Position numbers and translations under genes: made by a program. Source: Hymenobacter persicinus (GTDB taxonomy: Bacteria > Bacteroidota > Bacteroidia > Cytophagales > Hymenobacteraceae). From it: a stretch of 64,000 nt of DNA. Location: assembly GCF_004167665.1 (NCBI RefSeq), contig NZ_SEWE01000005.1, forward strand, positions 1 to 64,000. Reading direction: 5' to 3'. Below, one piece after another: positions 44,313-54,903 of the stretch; within the stretch, counting starts at the first letter, position 1, and each line of letters begins with the position of its first letter. The notes beneath the pieces were generated by a model, which saw only the letters and a program-made list of their open reading frames with translations, searched no databases and was not told where the DNA came from.

Positions 44313-45791
44313 ATGGAAACGACGCCCCTCCCCCTGCTGGAGCGCCTCTGGCCCCGCGACAACGCCCAACGGCTGTTCGTGGTCTTCGTCGTGCTGCTGC
44401 TAACGGCTGGCTCGGCGGCGGCCCTGCTGGAAGCGCCGGTCTTGCTGGCGCTGCCGCTGCTGGTCCTGGGCGTGGCCGTGCTACTCGTCGACTGGCGCTG
44501 GGTGTACTATCTGCTCTTGTTCTGCTTGGCCTTTTCCCGCGAAATCGGTCTGCCGGGTGGGTTGAGCATGGACGTGCCCTCCGAGCCGCTGATGCTGGTG
44601 CTGCTGGGCTGCTTCGGGGTAAGCGTGGTGCTGGGCAAAACCCACGTGCCGGCCCGGTTCTGGGCGCACCCGCTGGTTATCATCATGGGCCTGGCCCTGC
44701 TCTGGTCGATGGTGTCGTCGGTGTTTTCGGTGGCGCCCATCAAGTCGGTGAAGTACCTACTGGCCAAAACTTGGTACATCGTGCCCTTCGTGTTCGTGAC
44801 GCTGTCCATCGTGCGGCGCCCGGCCGACGTGTGGCGGCTGGCGGCTTTCTACGTCACCGGAGCCGTGCTTACGGTGCTCTACACGGCGGCCCGGCACGCC
44901 ACCAAGGGCTTTTCCTTCGACTCCATTAACTGGGCCATTCAGCCCTTCTACATCAACCACGTTATCTACGCCGTGGTGGCGGCTATGCTGGTGCCCTACG
45001 CCTTCTACGCCGCCCGCGACACCGCGCCCGGCCTGAAGCGCACCGTCTGGCGGACGGCGCTGCTCATCCTGGTCTTCGGGGTGCTGCTCTCCTACACCCG
45101 GGCCTCGATTCTGTCGTTGCCACTGGCGGCGGGGTTTTACCTGATCATGCGCCTGCGCCTGACCCGGCTCGTGCTGGCGGGCGCGGCCATTGCGGCGGCT
45201 AGTGGAGCGTTCTACTTCATGAGTCAGAACAACTACATGCTCTACGCCCCGGACTTCGAGAAAACGATTTTCAACGGGCACAACTTCGAAAAGCACCTGG
45301 AGGCGACTTACAAGCTGCAGGACGTGTCGGGCATGGAGCGGGTGTACCGCTGGGTGGCGGCGGCCCGCATGATCAGCGAGAAGCCCATTACCGGCAGCGG
45401 CCCGAGCACCTTCTACCCCGAATACAAGCGCTACACGGTCAAGAGCTTCCGCACCTACGTGAGCGACAACCCCGAGAAGTCGACCACCCACAACTACTTT
45501 CTGCTCCAACTGGCCGAGCAGGGTCTGCCGGGCTTTCTGCTCTTCGTTATCCTGTTCGGCACGGCCCTGGTGCTGGTCGAAACGCTGTACCATCGCAGCC
45601 GCTCGGCTCAAAACCGCCGCGTGGTGCTGGCCGCGGGCCTGTCGTTGGTCGTCATCGTCTTTCACCTGCTGCTCAATGAGCTGGTGGAAGTCGACAAAAT
45701 CGGCTCCTTCTTCTACATTGCCCTGGCCCTGCTGATGCGCGCCGAGGTCTGGGTTGAGGAGGAAGGCAAAGGGGAGCTGGTGAAGTCGTGA
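44313..45791 (+). CDS. O-antigen ligase/polymerase-like membrane protein
   Basis: A 492-residue polytopic protein with the Wzy_C/O-antigen ligase pattern: about ten helices and a large periplasmic loop near residues 290-400 containing ERVYRWVAAARMISEKPITG and STTHNYFLLQLAEQGLPGF. It should polymerise or ligate repeat units together with the Wzz-type partner just upstream. ATG 44313 is chosen; a GTG at 44292 overlapping the previous gene is possible. The last codons (LVKS) and stop are inside a family A repeat. Confidence 0.88.
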   Translation: METTPLPLLERLWPRDNAQRLFVVFVVLLLTAGSAAALLEAPVLLALPLLVLGVAVLLVDWRWVYYLLLFCLAFSREIGLPGGLSMDVPSEPLMLVLLGCFGVSVVLGKTHVPARFWAHPLVIIMGLALLWSMVSSVFSVAPIKSVKYLLAKTWYIVPFVFVTLSIVRRPADVWRLAAFYVTGAVLTVLYTAARHATKGFSFDSINWAIQPFYINHVIYAVVAAMLVPYAFYAARDTAPGLKRTVWRTALLILVFGVLLSYTRASILSLPLAAGFYLIMRLRLTRLVLAGAAIAAASGAFYFMSQNNYMLYAPDFEKTIFNGHNFEKHLEATYKLQDVSGMERVYRWVAAARMISEKPITGSGPSTFYPEYKRYTVKSFRTYVSDNPEKSTTHNYFLLQLAEQGLPGFLLFVILFGTALVLVETLYHRSRSAQNRRVVLAAGLSLVVIVFHLLLNELVEVDKIGSFFYIALALLMRAEVWVEEEGKGELVKS

Positions 45792-46013
45792 ACTGGTGGG
45801 TTGTCGTTTGGGCCGCCCTGTCATGGCGAGGCGTAAGCCGAAGCAATCCGTCCGTTGAAACGACATAAGCCCTATCAACCGAAAAGCCCCGACGTTGCGT
45901 GAACGTCGGGGCTTTTCAGCTTAGTTGGAAGCAGGGCATTGCCCAGAACGGATTGCTTCGGCTTACGCCTCGCCATGACAGGGCGGCCCAAACGACAACT
46001 CACCAGTCCACCA
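45785..46013. repeat. Large intergenic inverted repeat, family A copy 3
   Basis: A perfect 52-bp inverted repeat: 45800-45851 pairs with 45948-45999, with imperfect pairing extending about 15 bases outward. The arms read TTGTCGTTTGGGCCGCCCTG and on to AAGCAATCCGT. The 96-base centre holds a terminator. It lies between convergent genes and supplies the 3' end of the ligase-like gene. The arm string CGACAACTCACCAGT recurs at 23137. Confidence 0.85.
45881..45917. terminator. Bidirectional terminator inside the 52-bp inverted repeat
   Basis: GAAAAGCCCCGACGTT (45881-45896) pairs perfectly with 45902-45917 around a five-base loop, with A and T tracts at its base, between convergent genes. Confidence 0.88.
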
Positions 46014-46023
46014 TTTCACTCAA

Positions 46024-47283
46024 TCACTTAAACCGACAGCTCAGGATGGTGATGTCGTCGGAGAACTGGGTTTTGTTGACGTTGAAGGCTTCGATTTCCT
46101 TCAGCATCTGCTTGTGGATGCCGGTCAGGGGCAGGTAGCGGTTGCGGCGCATCAGGCTGATAAGGCCTTCTTCGCCAAATTCCTCGCCCTCGGCGTTGAA
46201 CACTTCCGTCAGGCCGTCGGTGTAATTGAGCAGCAGGGAATGGGGCGGAATCTGGGTTTCGCCCACCGTGAGCATCGGCAGCTCTTCCATGATGCCAAGC
46301 ATCACGGTGCCGTCTTTGAGGTACTGCACCGGGCCGCTGTCGGGCAGCAGAATCGGGTCGTTGTGGCCGGCGTTGACGTACTGCAAATGGCGGGTGCTGC
46401 GGTCGTAGATGCCGAAGAAAACGGTGATGAACTTCTCGCCCCCGGAGTTGCGGAACAGCAGGTGATTGAGTTCGTGCACGATGGTGGCCAGGTCGGCTTT
46501 CTGGCGCAGCAGCGTGCGCAGCCCGGCCTGGAAGTTCGACATCAGCAGTGAGGCCGGCACGCCCTTGCCCGACACGTCGGCCACGCAAAACAGGAACTTG
46601 TCTTTATCGATGGCCACCACGTCGTAGTAGTCGCCGCCGATGGCGGTGTGGGGCACGTAGCTGGCGTGCACGGCCACGTGGGCGTCGTTGGGGAGCTTGC
46701 TGGGGAAGAGCATGTTCTGCACTTCCTGAGCAATTTCAATTTCCTTGCGAATGGCGGCCGCCGACACCCGCTGCCGGTTCAGTCGGCGGTTTTCGATGGC
46801 CCCGATCAGGATGTTGCTCAGCGTCTGCAGAAAGCTGGCGGCCTCCTCGTTGGCGTAGTCGTCCTGCACGTTGCCGATGAGCACGTAAGCCAGCACCGTC
46901 CCCTTCTGCACCACCGGAATGATGGTTTCGAGCTGCTGCCACTCCTTGCCCAGCTCGAAGCGGCTCACCGGGCAGGGCGAATCGGTGCAATTATCGATGA
47001 TGGTTTCGGGCAGCTCAATCTTTTTGAAGTCGGCGAGCTGGAAGCCGAACGACACCACGCACTGCCACTCCCGCTCCTCCTTCATGTACACCACCATGCG
47101 GCGGATGTTGAGCTGACCGAGCAGGGTAAACTGGAAGATCTTGTAGAGCGCCTCCTCCGTGGTATCCTGGTTGATGGCCTGCGTAATTTCCAGCAGCGCG
47201 CTGAGCTCCTGCTTTTTGAGCAGCAGCTGCTTGCGCAGGCTTAGTACGTCGGCGTTGGGGTGAATCAGGTTGGAATCGGGCAT
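46024..47283 (-). CDS. GAF-domain PP2C/SpoIIE-type phosphatase
   Basis: A 419-residue regulator. A short N-terminal coiled coil (LRKQLLLKKQELSALLE) leads to a GAF-like sensor (about 30-175) and a linker helix (IEIAQEVQNMLFPSKLP), then a SpoIIE/PP2C phosphatase domain with GGDYYDVVAID, VADVSGKGVPASLLM, YVNAGHNDP and TDGLTE metal-binding Asp motifs. Such proteins dephosphorylate anti-sigma-factor antagonists in partner-switching. No antagonist or kinase gene is adjacent. ATG 47283 is chosen because the upstream frame lies in a repeat. Confidence 0.9.
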   Translation of the reverse strand: MPDSNLIHPNADVLSLRKQLLLKKQELSALLEITQAINQDTTEEALYKIFQFTLLGQLNIRRMVVYMKEEREWQCVVSFGFQLADFKKIELPETIIDNCTDSPCPVSRFELGKEWQQLETIIPVVQKGTVLAYVLIGNVQDDYANEEAASFLQTLSNILIGAIENRRLNRQRVSAAAIRKEIEIAQEVQNMLFPSKLPNDAHVAVHASYVPHTAIGGDYYDVVAIDKDKFLFCVADVSGKGVPASLLMSNFQAGLRTLLRQKADLATIVHELNHLLFRNSGGEKFITVFFGIYDRSTRHLQYVNAGHNDPILLPDSGPVQYLKDGTVMLGIMEELPMLTVGETQIPPHSLLLNYTDGLTEVFNAEGEEFGEEGLISLMRRNRYLPLTGIHKQMLKEIEAFNVNKTQFSDDITILSCRFK

Positions 47284-47370
47284 TTTGTTGGTTTTTGGTT
47301 TTTGGCTTGTGGTTTTTGGCCTTCGGAATTCGGCGGAAGCCGAAAACCACAAACCAAGCACCACCAACCA
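47284..47370. repeat. Intergenic inverted repeat, family C
   Basis: GGCTTGTGGTTTTTGGCCTT (about 47305-47324) is matched by an imperfect reverse complement (AAGCCGAAAACCACAAACC, about 47337-47355). The element fills the gap exactly between the phosphatase start and the permease stop. Confidence 0.55.
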
Positions 47371-47371
47371 A

Positions 47372-48556
47372 TCAGCCTCCCAGGGGAGTTTTGGGGTCGT
47401 AGGCGTCGCGCAGGCCGTTGCCCAGCAGGTTAAAGCTAAGCACCAGCAGACTGATTGCCAAGCCGGGCAGCAGCGTGAGCCACAGGCCGGCCTCGGTGCC
47501 GAGCAGCTGGAAGCCTTCGTTCACCATCAGGCCCCACGACGGCGCCGGGGGCTGCACGCCCAGACCCAGAAAGCTCAGTCCCGCCTCGAGCAGGATGGCG
47601 GCGGCAAAGTTACTGGTGGCAATGACGATAAGCGGGCCGGTCATATTGGGCAGCAGGTGGCGCACAATCAGGCGGCCCTGGGGCAGGCCCAGCACCCGGC
47701 CCGCCTCCACGAAGGTTTTCTCGCGCAGACTCAGCATCTGCCCGCGCACCACCCGGGCCACGTCGACCCACATGGTCAGGCCCACGGCCACAAACGAGGT
47801 CCAGACGCCCTTGCTGTCGAGGGCCAGGGAAATGGCAATGACGAGCATAATTCCCGGAATGCTCCACACCACGGTCATCAGCCCCAGCAGCAACGAGTCG
47901 ACCCAACTGCCGAGGTAGCCGGCCAGCGCGCCCACCAGCATCCCCAAAGCCAGGGAAATCAGCACCGCTACCAGCCCGATGCCCAGGGAGATGCGCGTGC
48001 CCAGCAGCAGCCGGCTCAGCTCGTCGCGCCCGGCTTTGTCGGTACCCAGCCAGTACGTGCGCCGGAGGATGCGTTCCTGCTCGACGATTTTCCGCAGCTC
48101 GGCGGCGGAGCCCGTTTGGCCCGCTACTTCAGCCAGGGCATAAGTTTTAGGCTGTTCGGCCAGGGCGCTATGGTTCAGGTAGGGCTCAATCCGGACCGAG
48201 TCGCCGACAAACCGGTAGCCGCTGATGGGCGAATCCCGGAACTGCGGCTCCCGCCCCTGCTGCCAGGTGCGCAGCACGTTGTCGGCAGCGGCGCGGGCCG
48301 AGTCGGGCAAGGGCAGGCGCAGGATGGTGGCCGTGAAGCCGGGGGGCTCCTTCTGCAGTTGCACCAGGCCGTTGTTGGCGTCGGGCGAGTTGTCGGGCAG
48401 CACCCAGTAGCCAGCCAGGCCGATGAGCACGCAGAGCACAATAAAGCCCAGGCCGAGCATGGCGGGCCGGTTTTGGAGCAGCCGCTGCCGCACGTAGTAG
48501 CCCGGGGGCCGGGCCGCGGGGGCCGGCGGGGGCGCCGAAACGGAGGGGCCGGCCAC
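47372..48556 (-). CDS. Oligopeptide-type ABC permease (DppC/OppC-like)
   Basis: A 394-residue inner-membrane permease. Helix 1 is near residues 29-50, the ABC permease core spans about 175-390, and the EAA-type loop is VEAGRVLGLPQGRLIVRHLLPN. Between helix 1 and the core is a periplasmic insert of about 110 residues, longer than in E. coli DppC. No ATPase, partner permease or binding protein is encoded next to it, so its partners are elsewhere. It begins two bases after the small gene upstream, so the two are translationally linked. Confidence 0.87.
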   Translation of the reverse strand: MAGPSVSAPPPAPAARPPGYYVRQRLLQNRPAMLGLGFIVLCVLIGLAGYWVLPDNSPDANNGLVQLQKEPPGFTATILRLPLPDSARAAADNVLRTWQQGREPQFRDSPISGYRFVGDSVRIEPYLNHSALAEQPKTYALAEVAGQTGSAAELRKIVEQERILRRTYWLGTDKAGRDELSRLLLGTRISLGIGLVAVLISLALGMLVGALAGYLGSWVDSLLLGLMTVVWSIPGIMLVIAISLALDSKGVWTSFVAVGLTMWVDVARVVRGQMLSLREKTFVEAGRVLGLPQGRLIVRHLLPNMTGPLIVIATSNFAAAILLEAGLSFLGLGVQPPAPSWGLMVNEGFQLLGTEAGLWLTLLPGLAISLLVLSFNLLGNGLRDAYDPKTPLGG

Positions 48557-48558
48557 TA

Positions 48559-48816
48559 CTAGCGGGAGTTATGCGCCAGCAGCCCGGCCTTGGTGGCCAG
48601 GTAGTAACAGTCGCGGGCAATGGCCCCGAAAGAGGTTGTCTCGTAGGCCAATTCGGTGTCCGGGTCGGGGTAGAAGCACTTCACGTAGTCCTGCTCGAGC
48701 AGGGCGCGCAAGCCGTTTTCTAGGGCCGGCGCGGGCAGGCCGGCTTTCTGGGTCAGGTCGCGGAAGGAAGTAACGAAGTACAGCTCGTCGAGGATGTCGA
48801 ATTCGGCGTTGGTCAC
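48559..48816 (-). CDS. Small winged-helix-like protein
   Basis: An 85-residue protein read from a GTG at 48816, because only that part looks folded: FDILDELYFVTSFRDLTQKA, LENGLRALLEQDYVKCFYPD and DTELAYETT suggest helices followed by a beta hairpin, as in winged-helix DNA-binding proteins. The longer open frame upstream is Arg/Trp-rich and overlaps the cytochrome gene. It is joined to the permease gene with a two-base gap. I do not recognise a named family; role unknown. Confidence 0.6.
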   Translation of the reverse strand: MTNAEFDILDELYFVTSFRDLTQKAGLPAPALENGLRALLEQDYVKCFYPDPDTELAYETTSFGAIARDCYYLATKAGLLAHNSR

Positions 48817-48913
48817 GGAACGGAGGGCAGGTGAGGCTAACAAATGTAGCGCTACGGGGCGGGAAAGGGAAATGCGCGGCCCCAGAACCGGAAATAGCCG
48901 TCGGCCCCGGCCC

Positions 48914-49429
48914 CTAGTCCCGCAGCGCCACCACCCCGGCCACCGCCGTAGCCCGCCCTTCCTCTGACTCAATATAGGCCATGATATCCTCAATTTGCCG
49001 GGCCGAGAGCTGGAAGCTGGGCATCTGCTGTTTCTGAAACTGGGCGAAAATCTTCACCGCGTATTCGTCGCCGCTGGCTACCACTTTGCCGGAGTTTTTC
49101 ACCCACGGAACCAGCCAGGACAGTGGGCGGCGCTTGGTAATGCCGGCCAGGGCCGGGCCCACCACCACGTCATTGACGGCGTGGCACTGGGCACAGTTGC
49201 CCTTAAACAGGGCGTCGCCGGCCGCAATGGCTTTAAGTTGCTCAGGACGCGCCGCCGCCGGAGCCGGCAGGGTGTCGGTTGCCGCAGCGGCAGGAACTTC
49301 GTTGCTCAGCGCAAGTTGGGCCGGCGGAGTCTGCAGCCAGTCTAACGACCGATATAGTACGGCGCCGATAACGCCCAACACCAACACCATGCACACCGGC
49401 AGCAGCCAGCCAAATTCAACTTTACGCAT
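48914..49429 (-). CDS. Membrane-anchored c-type cytochrome
   Basis: A 171-residue protein with an N-terminal membrane helix (about 8-27), an Ala/Pro-rich linker and one class I cytochrome c domain. The haem site is Cys79-x-x-Cys82-His83 (CAQCH) and the probable sixth ligand is Met136 in QMPSF. It should pass electrons in the periplasm. It is upstream of the small gene and permease on the same strand; a functional link is not evident. Confidence 0.9.
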   Translation of the reverse strand: MRKVEFGWLLPVCMVLVLGVIGAVLYRSLDWLQTPPAQLALSNEVPAAAATDTLPAPAAARPEQLKAIAAGDALFKGNCAQCHAVNDVVVGPALAGITKRRPLSWLVPWVKNSGKVVASGDEYAVKIFAQFQKQQMPSFQLSARQIEDIMAYIESEEGRATAVAGVVALRD

Positions 49430-49544
49430 CACTACGGACTTTGGTGAAACCATTCATTCCGTAGTATAAGGTCGCACTGAAAAAGCCGGAAACCTAGTTA
49501 TTTTCGACTTATTAACCCGATTTGTCAGGCCAGGCGAGTTCAGC

Positions 49545-49584
49545 AAAAAGCCCCTGCCCCGCACGGTGGAAACAGGGGCTTTGC
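49545..49584 (-). terminator. Terminator after the GH97 gene
   Basis: AAAGCCCCTG (49547-49556) pairs with CAGGGGCTTT (49573-49582), 20 bases beyond the GH97 stop on the minus strand. Confidence 0.82.
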
Positions 49585-49601
49585 CAAAAAGGATTACGGG
49601 G

Positions 49602-51812
<2,211 letters not shown>

Positions 51813-51899
51813 TTACGCAACTTATTTACGAATATCCGGCCTCCGCTCCTATCGGCTGCCAGATCAGCACCTTGGTGGTTTTGCTTAGGCCCGGGGCCG

Positions 51900-53075
51900 C
51901 TACAGCTGCCGGCCTTTCCAGGCGTAGCGCCCGCGCAACCCCAGCAAACCGGTAGCCAGGGCGTAGGGCGCGTAAAGCATTTGCAGTACCGGCAGCCACC
52001 GCCGCCACCGCCGCCGGCCCAGACACGCCAGCACCGGGGTCAGAAACCAGGCGTCGGCGCCCAGCTTGAGCGCCCAGGCGACCAGGGTCCAGGGCCAGAG
52101 AACGGGGCGGGCAAACGTCAGCAGCAGGGCCGCGAACAAGGCCACGTTGGCCCCGAGCACCAGCACGGCCAGCTGCTGGGAGGCCGGGTGCCGGTAGTGC
52201 CGCCACTTGCTGGCCCAGCGCACCCGCTGCCGGAGCAATGCGCCCAGGGTAGTTGGCGCGGCCGTGCTCACCACGGCGGCCGGACTTTTGAGAAACCGGA
52301 TGCTGCCGGGAAAAGCTGCGTGGAGCTTGTGGAGCAGGAATTCGTCGTCGCCGCTGGCCAGGTGCTCATTGCCGGCAAAGCCCCGCACGGCGGCAAAAGC
52401 GGTCCGCTCGTAGGCCAGGTTAGCCCCGTTGCACATGGTGGGCCGGTGCCACCCGATGCCGGCCGCCCCCACCCCGACGAGCCCCGCAAACTCGAGGCCC
52501 ATGAGCTGCTGCCAGCCGGTGGCGGGCCCCGTGAGCAGCACCGGCCCACTGATAAAGCGCGCCGCAGTATCAGTCGTGACCACGGCGGCATAGCTGCCGA
52601 GCCAGTCGGGGCCGAAGCGACAGTCGGCGTCGGTGCAGACCACCCAGGGGGCCCGGGCGCGGTAGAGAGCGGCTTGCAGGGCGGCTTTCTTGCCCGTGCC
52701 GGCCCCGGGCTCCTCCCGCAGCATTATTAGTCGCAGCGAAAATGAACTGTGCGAGGCGGCCTCGGCTACCAGACGGGCAGTGTCGTCGGTGGAATAATCA
52801 TCGGCAATGAGCACCTCGAACCGGCCGGGAGGCAATTGCTGCCGGGCCAGGTCGCGGAGCAGATTGGGAATATTGTGGGCTTCGTTGCGAGCGGCAATGA
52901 GCACGGAAAACAGCGGCCCGGCCGCGTCCGCAAAGGCACCGGCCCCGGCAGATGGCGCGGATTCGATGGGTGCCACAGTCGGCAGCGCGGCCCAGGCTTG
53001 GCGCAGGCGCAGCATCAGGGCCGCGTACACGACGGGCAGCACCAGCAGCCCCGCTCCCACCCACGGCGCGCTCAT
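51900..53075 (-). CDS. Membrane GT2 glycosyltransferase, second copy
   Basis: A 391-residue family 2 glycosyltransferase with an N-terminal helix, FSVLIAARNEAHNIPNLL, IADDYSTDDTARL, the metal motif VCTDADCRF, the QRVRW motif and C-terminal helices ending RYAWKGRQL. It is a paralogue of the GT2 at 38492. It overlaps the lipid-associated membrane protein gene by four bases, so the pair is co-translated. Its likely product is a lipid-linked sugar, but the acceptor is unknown. Confidence 0.86.
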   Translation of the reverse strand: MSAPWVGAGLLVLPVVYAALMLRLRQAWAALPTVAPIESAPSAGAGAFADAAGPLFSVLIAARNEAHNIPNLLRDLARQQLPPGRFEVLIADDYSTDDTARLVAEAASHSSFSLRLIMLREEPGAGTGKKAALQAALYRARAPWVVCTDADCRFGPDWLGSYAAVVTTDTAARFISGPVLLTGPATGWQQLMGLEFAGLVGVGAAGIGWHRPTMCNGANLAYERTAFAAVRGFAGNEHLASGDDEFLLHKLHAAFPGSIRFLKSPAAVVSTAAPTTLGALLRQRVRWASKWRHYRHPASQQLAVLVLGANVALFAALLLTFARPVLWPWTLVAWALKLGADAWFLTPVLACLGRRRWRRWLPVLQMLYAPYALATGLLGLRGRYAWKGRQL

Positions 53076-54145
53076 ACCGACTCAGGGGCAGGCGCCCCGG
53101 CTTTCTTGCGAAACACCTTCAGGCGAAGCACGAACAGGAGCCCCGCCGCGCTGGGCAGGGCAATATTGATTACCCACAAGCTCAGACTGGCGCTGAGCAC
53201 AGGCAGGGCCGGCTCGCGCAGCAGCCCAAACAAGTGGGTGGCCGACAGCTCCCGCACGCCCACGTCGGCCAGGGCATTCAGCGAGGGCACCAACGACTTG
53301 AGCAGAAACGTGCCCGCAATGGCGGCCAGCCCCGGCCCTACGGGTGGCGTGGCCCCGTAGGCGAGCAGCAGCAGGCCAAATTGCAGGCAAAACACCGCGT
53401 AGCGCAGCCCCGACAAGGCCAGAATGACGTGCAGGGCCCGGGTTGGGTAGGTGGGCATTACGGCCAGAAACCGCCGGAACCGCCGCAGCGGCCGCACCAC
53501 CGTCAGGGCCGTGAGCAACAGGCGGGAGCGGTACAAAGGCAGAATCACGCCGGCGTTGAGCAGCCCGGTAGCCACCACCAGGCCCAGGCCGGCCGAGGGG
53601 TAGCCGGGCAGGTAAAACGTGAGCAGAAAGTACAACAGGCCCGCCGTGCCGGCCACTACCGTGGCCACGAGCTGACAGTAGCGGCCCAGAAACACGGCCC
53701 CCAGCGCATCGAGGCGGCGGCTTTTGAGCTCGATGATGCGGCCGGCGTAGTCGCCGACGCGGTTGGGCGTCACGAAGCCCAGGGTCAGGCCCACGAGTAC
53801 GGCCCGGAAGCAGCGCCGAAATGAGACGGGCTCCAGGTGCCGGGCCAGGCGCCACCACTTCCAGGCCTCCAGCCCCCAGTTGACGGGCACCAACGCCAGC
53901 GCCGCCAGTACCGGCCCCCGGCCCGAGCCGCTGAGCGTGGAACTCAGCAGCTGCCGCCAGGCCTGGGCCGTGGCCCCGTCGGCGTACACGGAGTGGTAGA
54001 GCAGGCCCAGCGTCAGCCCGGTCACGAGCAGCTTGCCCGCCACCACCAGCCCGCGCCGCCGGGCCGTGGGTTCCGGCTTTTGGGTGTAGTTTTGTAGGGA
54101 AGGACTGGGCAAAGCAGCGGCGGAACGATTGGTTGGGAGGGGCAA
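53072..54145 (-). CDS. LPG-synthase-like integral membrane protein (UPF0104 type)
   Basis: A 357-residue polytopic protein of the lysylphosphatidylglycerol synthase transmembrane family without the soluble transferase domain. LGFVTPNRVGDYAGRIIELK and the C-terminal SLNALADVGVREL are the conserved motifs of this family. Members often pair with GT2 enzymes and are thought to handle glycolipids or lipid flipping. The four-base overlap with the GT2 gene supports that. Confidence 0.83.
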   Translation of the reverse strand: MPLPTNRSAAALPSPSLQNYTQKPEPTARRRGLVVAGKLLVTGLTLGLLYHSVYADGATAQAWRQLLSSTLSGSGRGPVLAALALVPVNWGLEAWKWWRLARHLEPVSFRRCFRAVLVGLTLGFVTPNRVGDYAGRIIELKSRRLDALGAVFLGRYCQLVATVVAGTAGLLYFLLTFYLPGYPSAGLGLVVATGLLNAGVILPLYRSRLLLTALTVVRPLRRFRRFLAVMPTYPTRALHVILALSGLRYAVFCLQFGLLLLAYGATPPVGPGLAAIAGTFLLKSLVPSLNALADVGVRELSATHLFGLLREPALPVLSASLSLWVINIALPSAAGLLFVLRLKVFRKKAGAPAPESV

Positions 54146-54207
54146 GTTACCTACTGCAAACCAACGGCCCGTGCTGGCGTGCCCCGGCCGCCTTATCTTT
54201 CCCTGCC

Positions 54208-54855
54208 ATGCCCCCCCGCCTCCCCGCCTCCCCCGATTTGCTGCCCAAGATTATTATGGGCGTCGATCCGGGCACCAATATCATGGGCTACGCCCTGATT
54301 GAGGTGCGCGGGCAGAAAGTCGACGTGCTCTGCTACGACGTTATCAACATGCAGAAGCTGGGCACCAACCACGCCCTCAAGCTCAAAAAGATTTTCGAGC
54401 GGATGCTGGAACTCATCGACGAGTACCTGCCCGACGAGCTGGCCATCGAGGCGCCGTTTTTTGGGGTCAACGTGCAGAGCATGCTCAAGCTGGGCCGGGC
54501 CCAGGGCGTGGCCATTGCCGCCTGCCTCTCGCGCCAGATTCCGTACGTGGAATACGCCCCCACCAAGGTCAAGCAGTCCGTCACGGGTTCGGGCAACGCC
54601 ACCAAAGAGCAGGTGGCCCACATGCTGCGCCAGACCCTGACGCTGCCGCCCGTGGAGGAGGCCAGCAAATTTTTAGACGCCACCGACGCGCTGTCGGTAG
54701 CGCTGTGCCATCACTACCAGAAGGGCAACAACGTGAAGGCCGGCGGCAAAAGCTGGGGCAAGTTCCTGGCCGACAACCCCGGCAAGCTGGCGGCCCCGGT
54801 GGCGGGCAAAAAAGCCGCTGCGCCGAGAGCAGCCCCCAAAGCCAAGGCGAAGTAG
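54208..54855 (+). CDS. ruvC: RuvC Holliday junction resolvase
   Basis: A 215-residue resolvase cutting four-way DNA junctions. The catalytic acids are Asp20 in GVDPGT, Glu81 in IEAPFF, and Asp157 and Asp160 in LDATDALSVA. ATG 54208 lies about 12 bases after a TTATCTTT promoter-like box. A Lys/Ala/Pro-rich tail after residue 185 is an extension common in this phylum. It is monocistronic, with no ruvAB nearby. Confidence 0.93.
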   Translation: MPPRLPASPDLLPKIIMGVDPGTNIMGYALIEVRGQKVDVLCYDVINMQKLGTNHALKLKKIFERMLELIDEYLPDELAIEAPFFGVNVQSMLKLGRAQGVAIAACLSRQIPYVEYAPTKVKQSVTGSGNATKEQVAHMLRQTLTLPPVEEASKFLDATDALSVALCHHYQKGNNVKAGGKSWGKFLADNPGKLAAPVAGKKAAAPRAAPKAKAK

Positions 54856-54903
54856 GGCCGCTATTCCGTAAGTTGGCGGCTCTAGCCCCTCACCGGAATC
54901 CTT

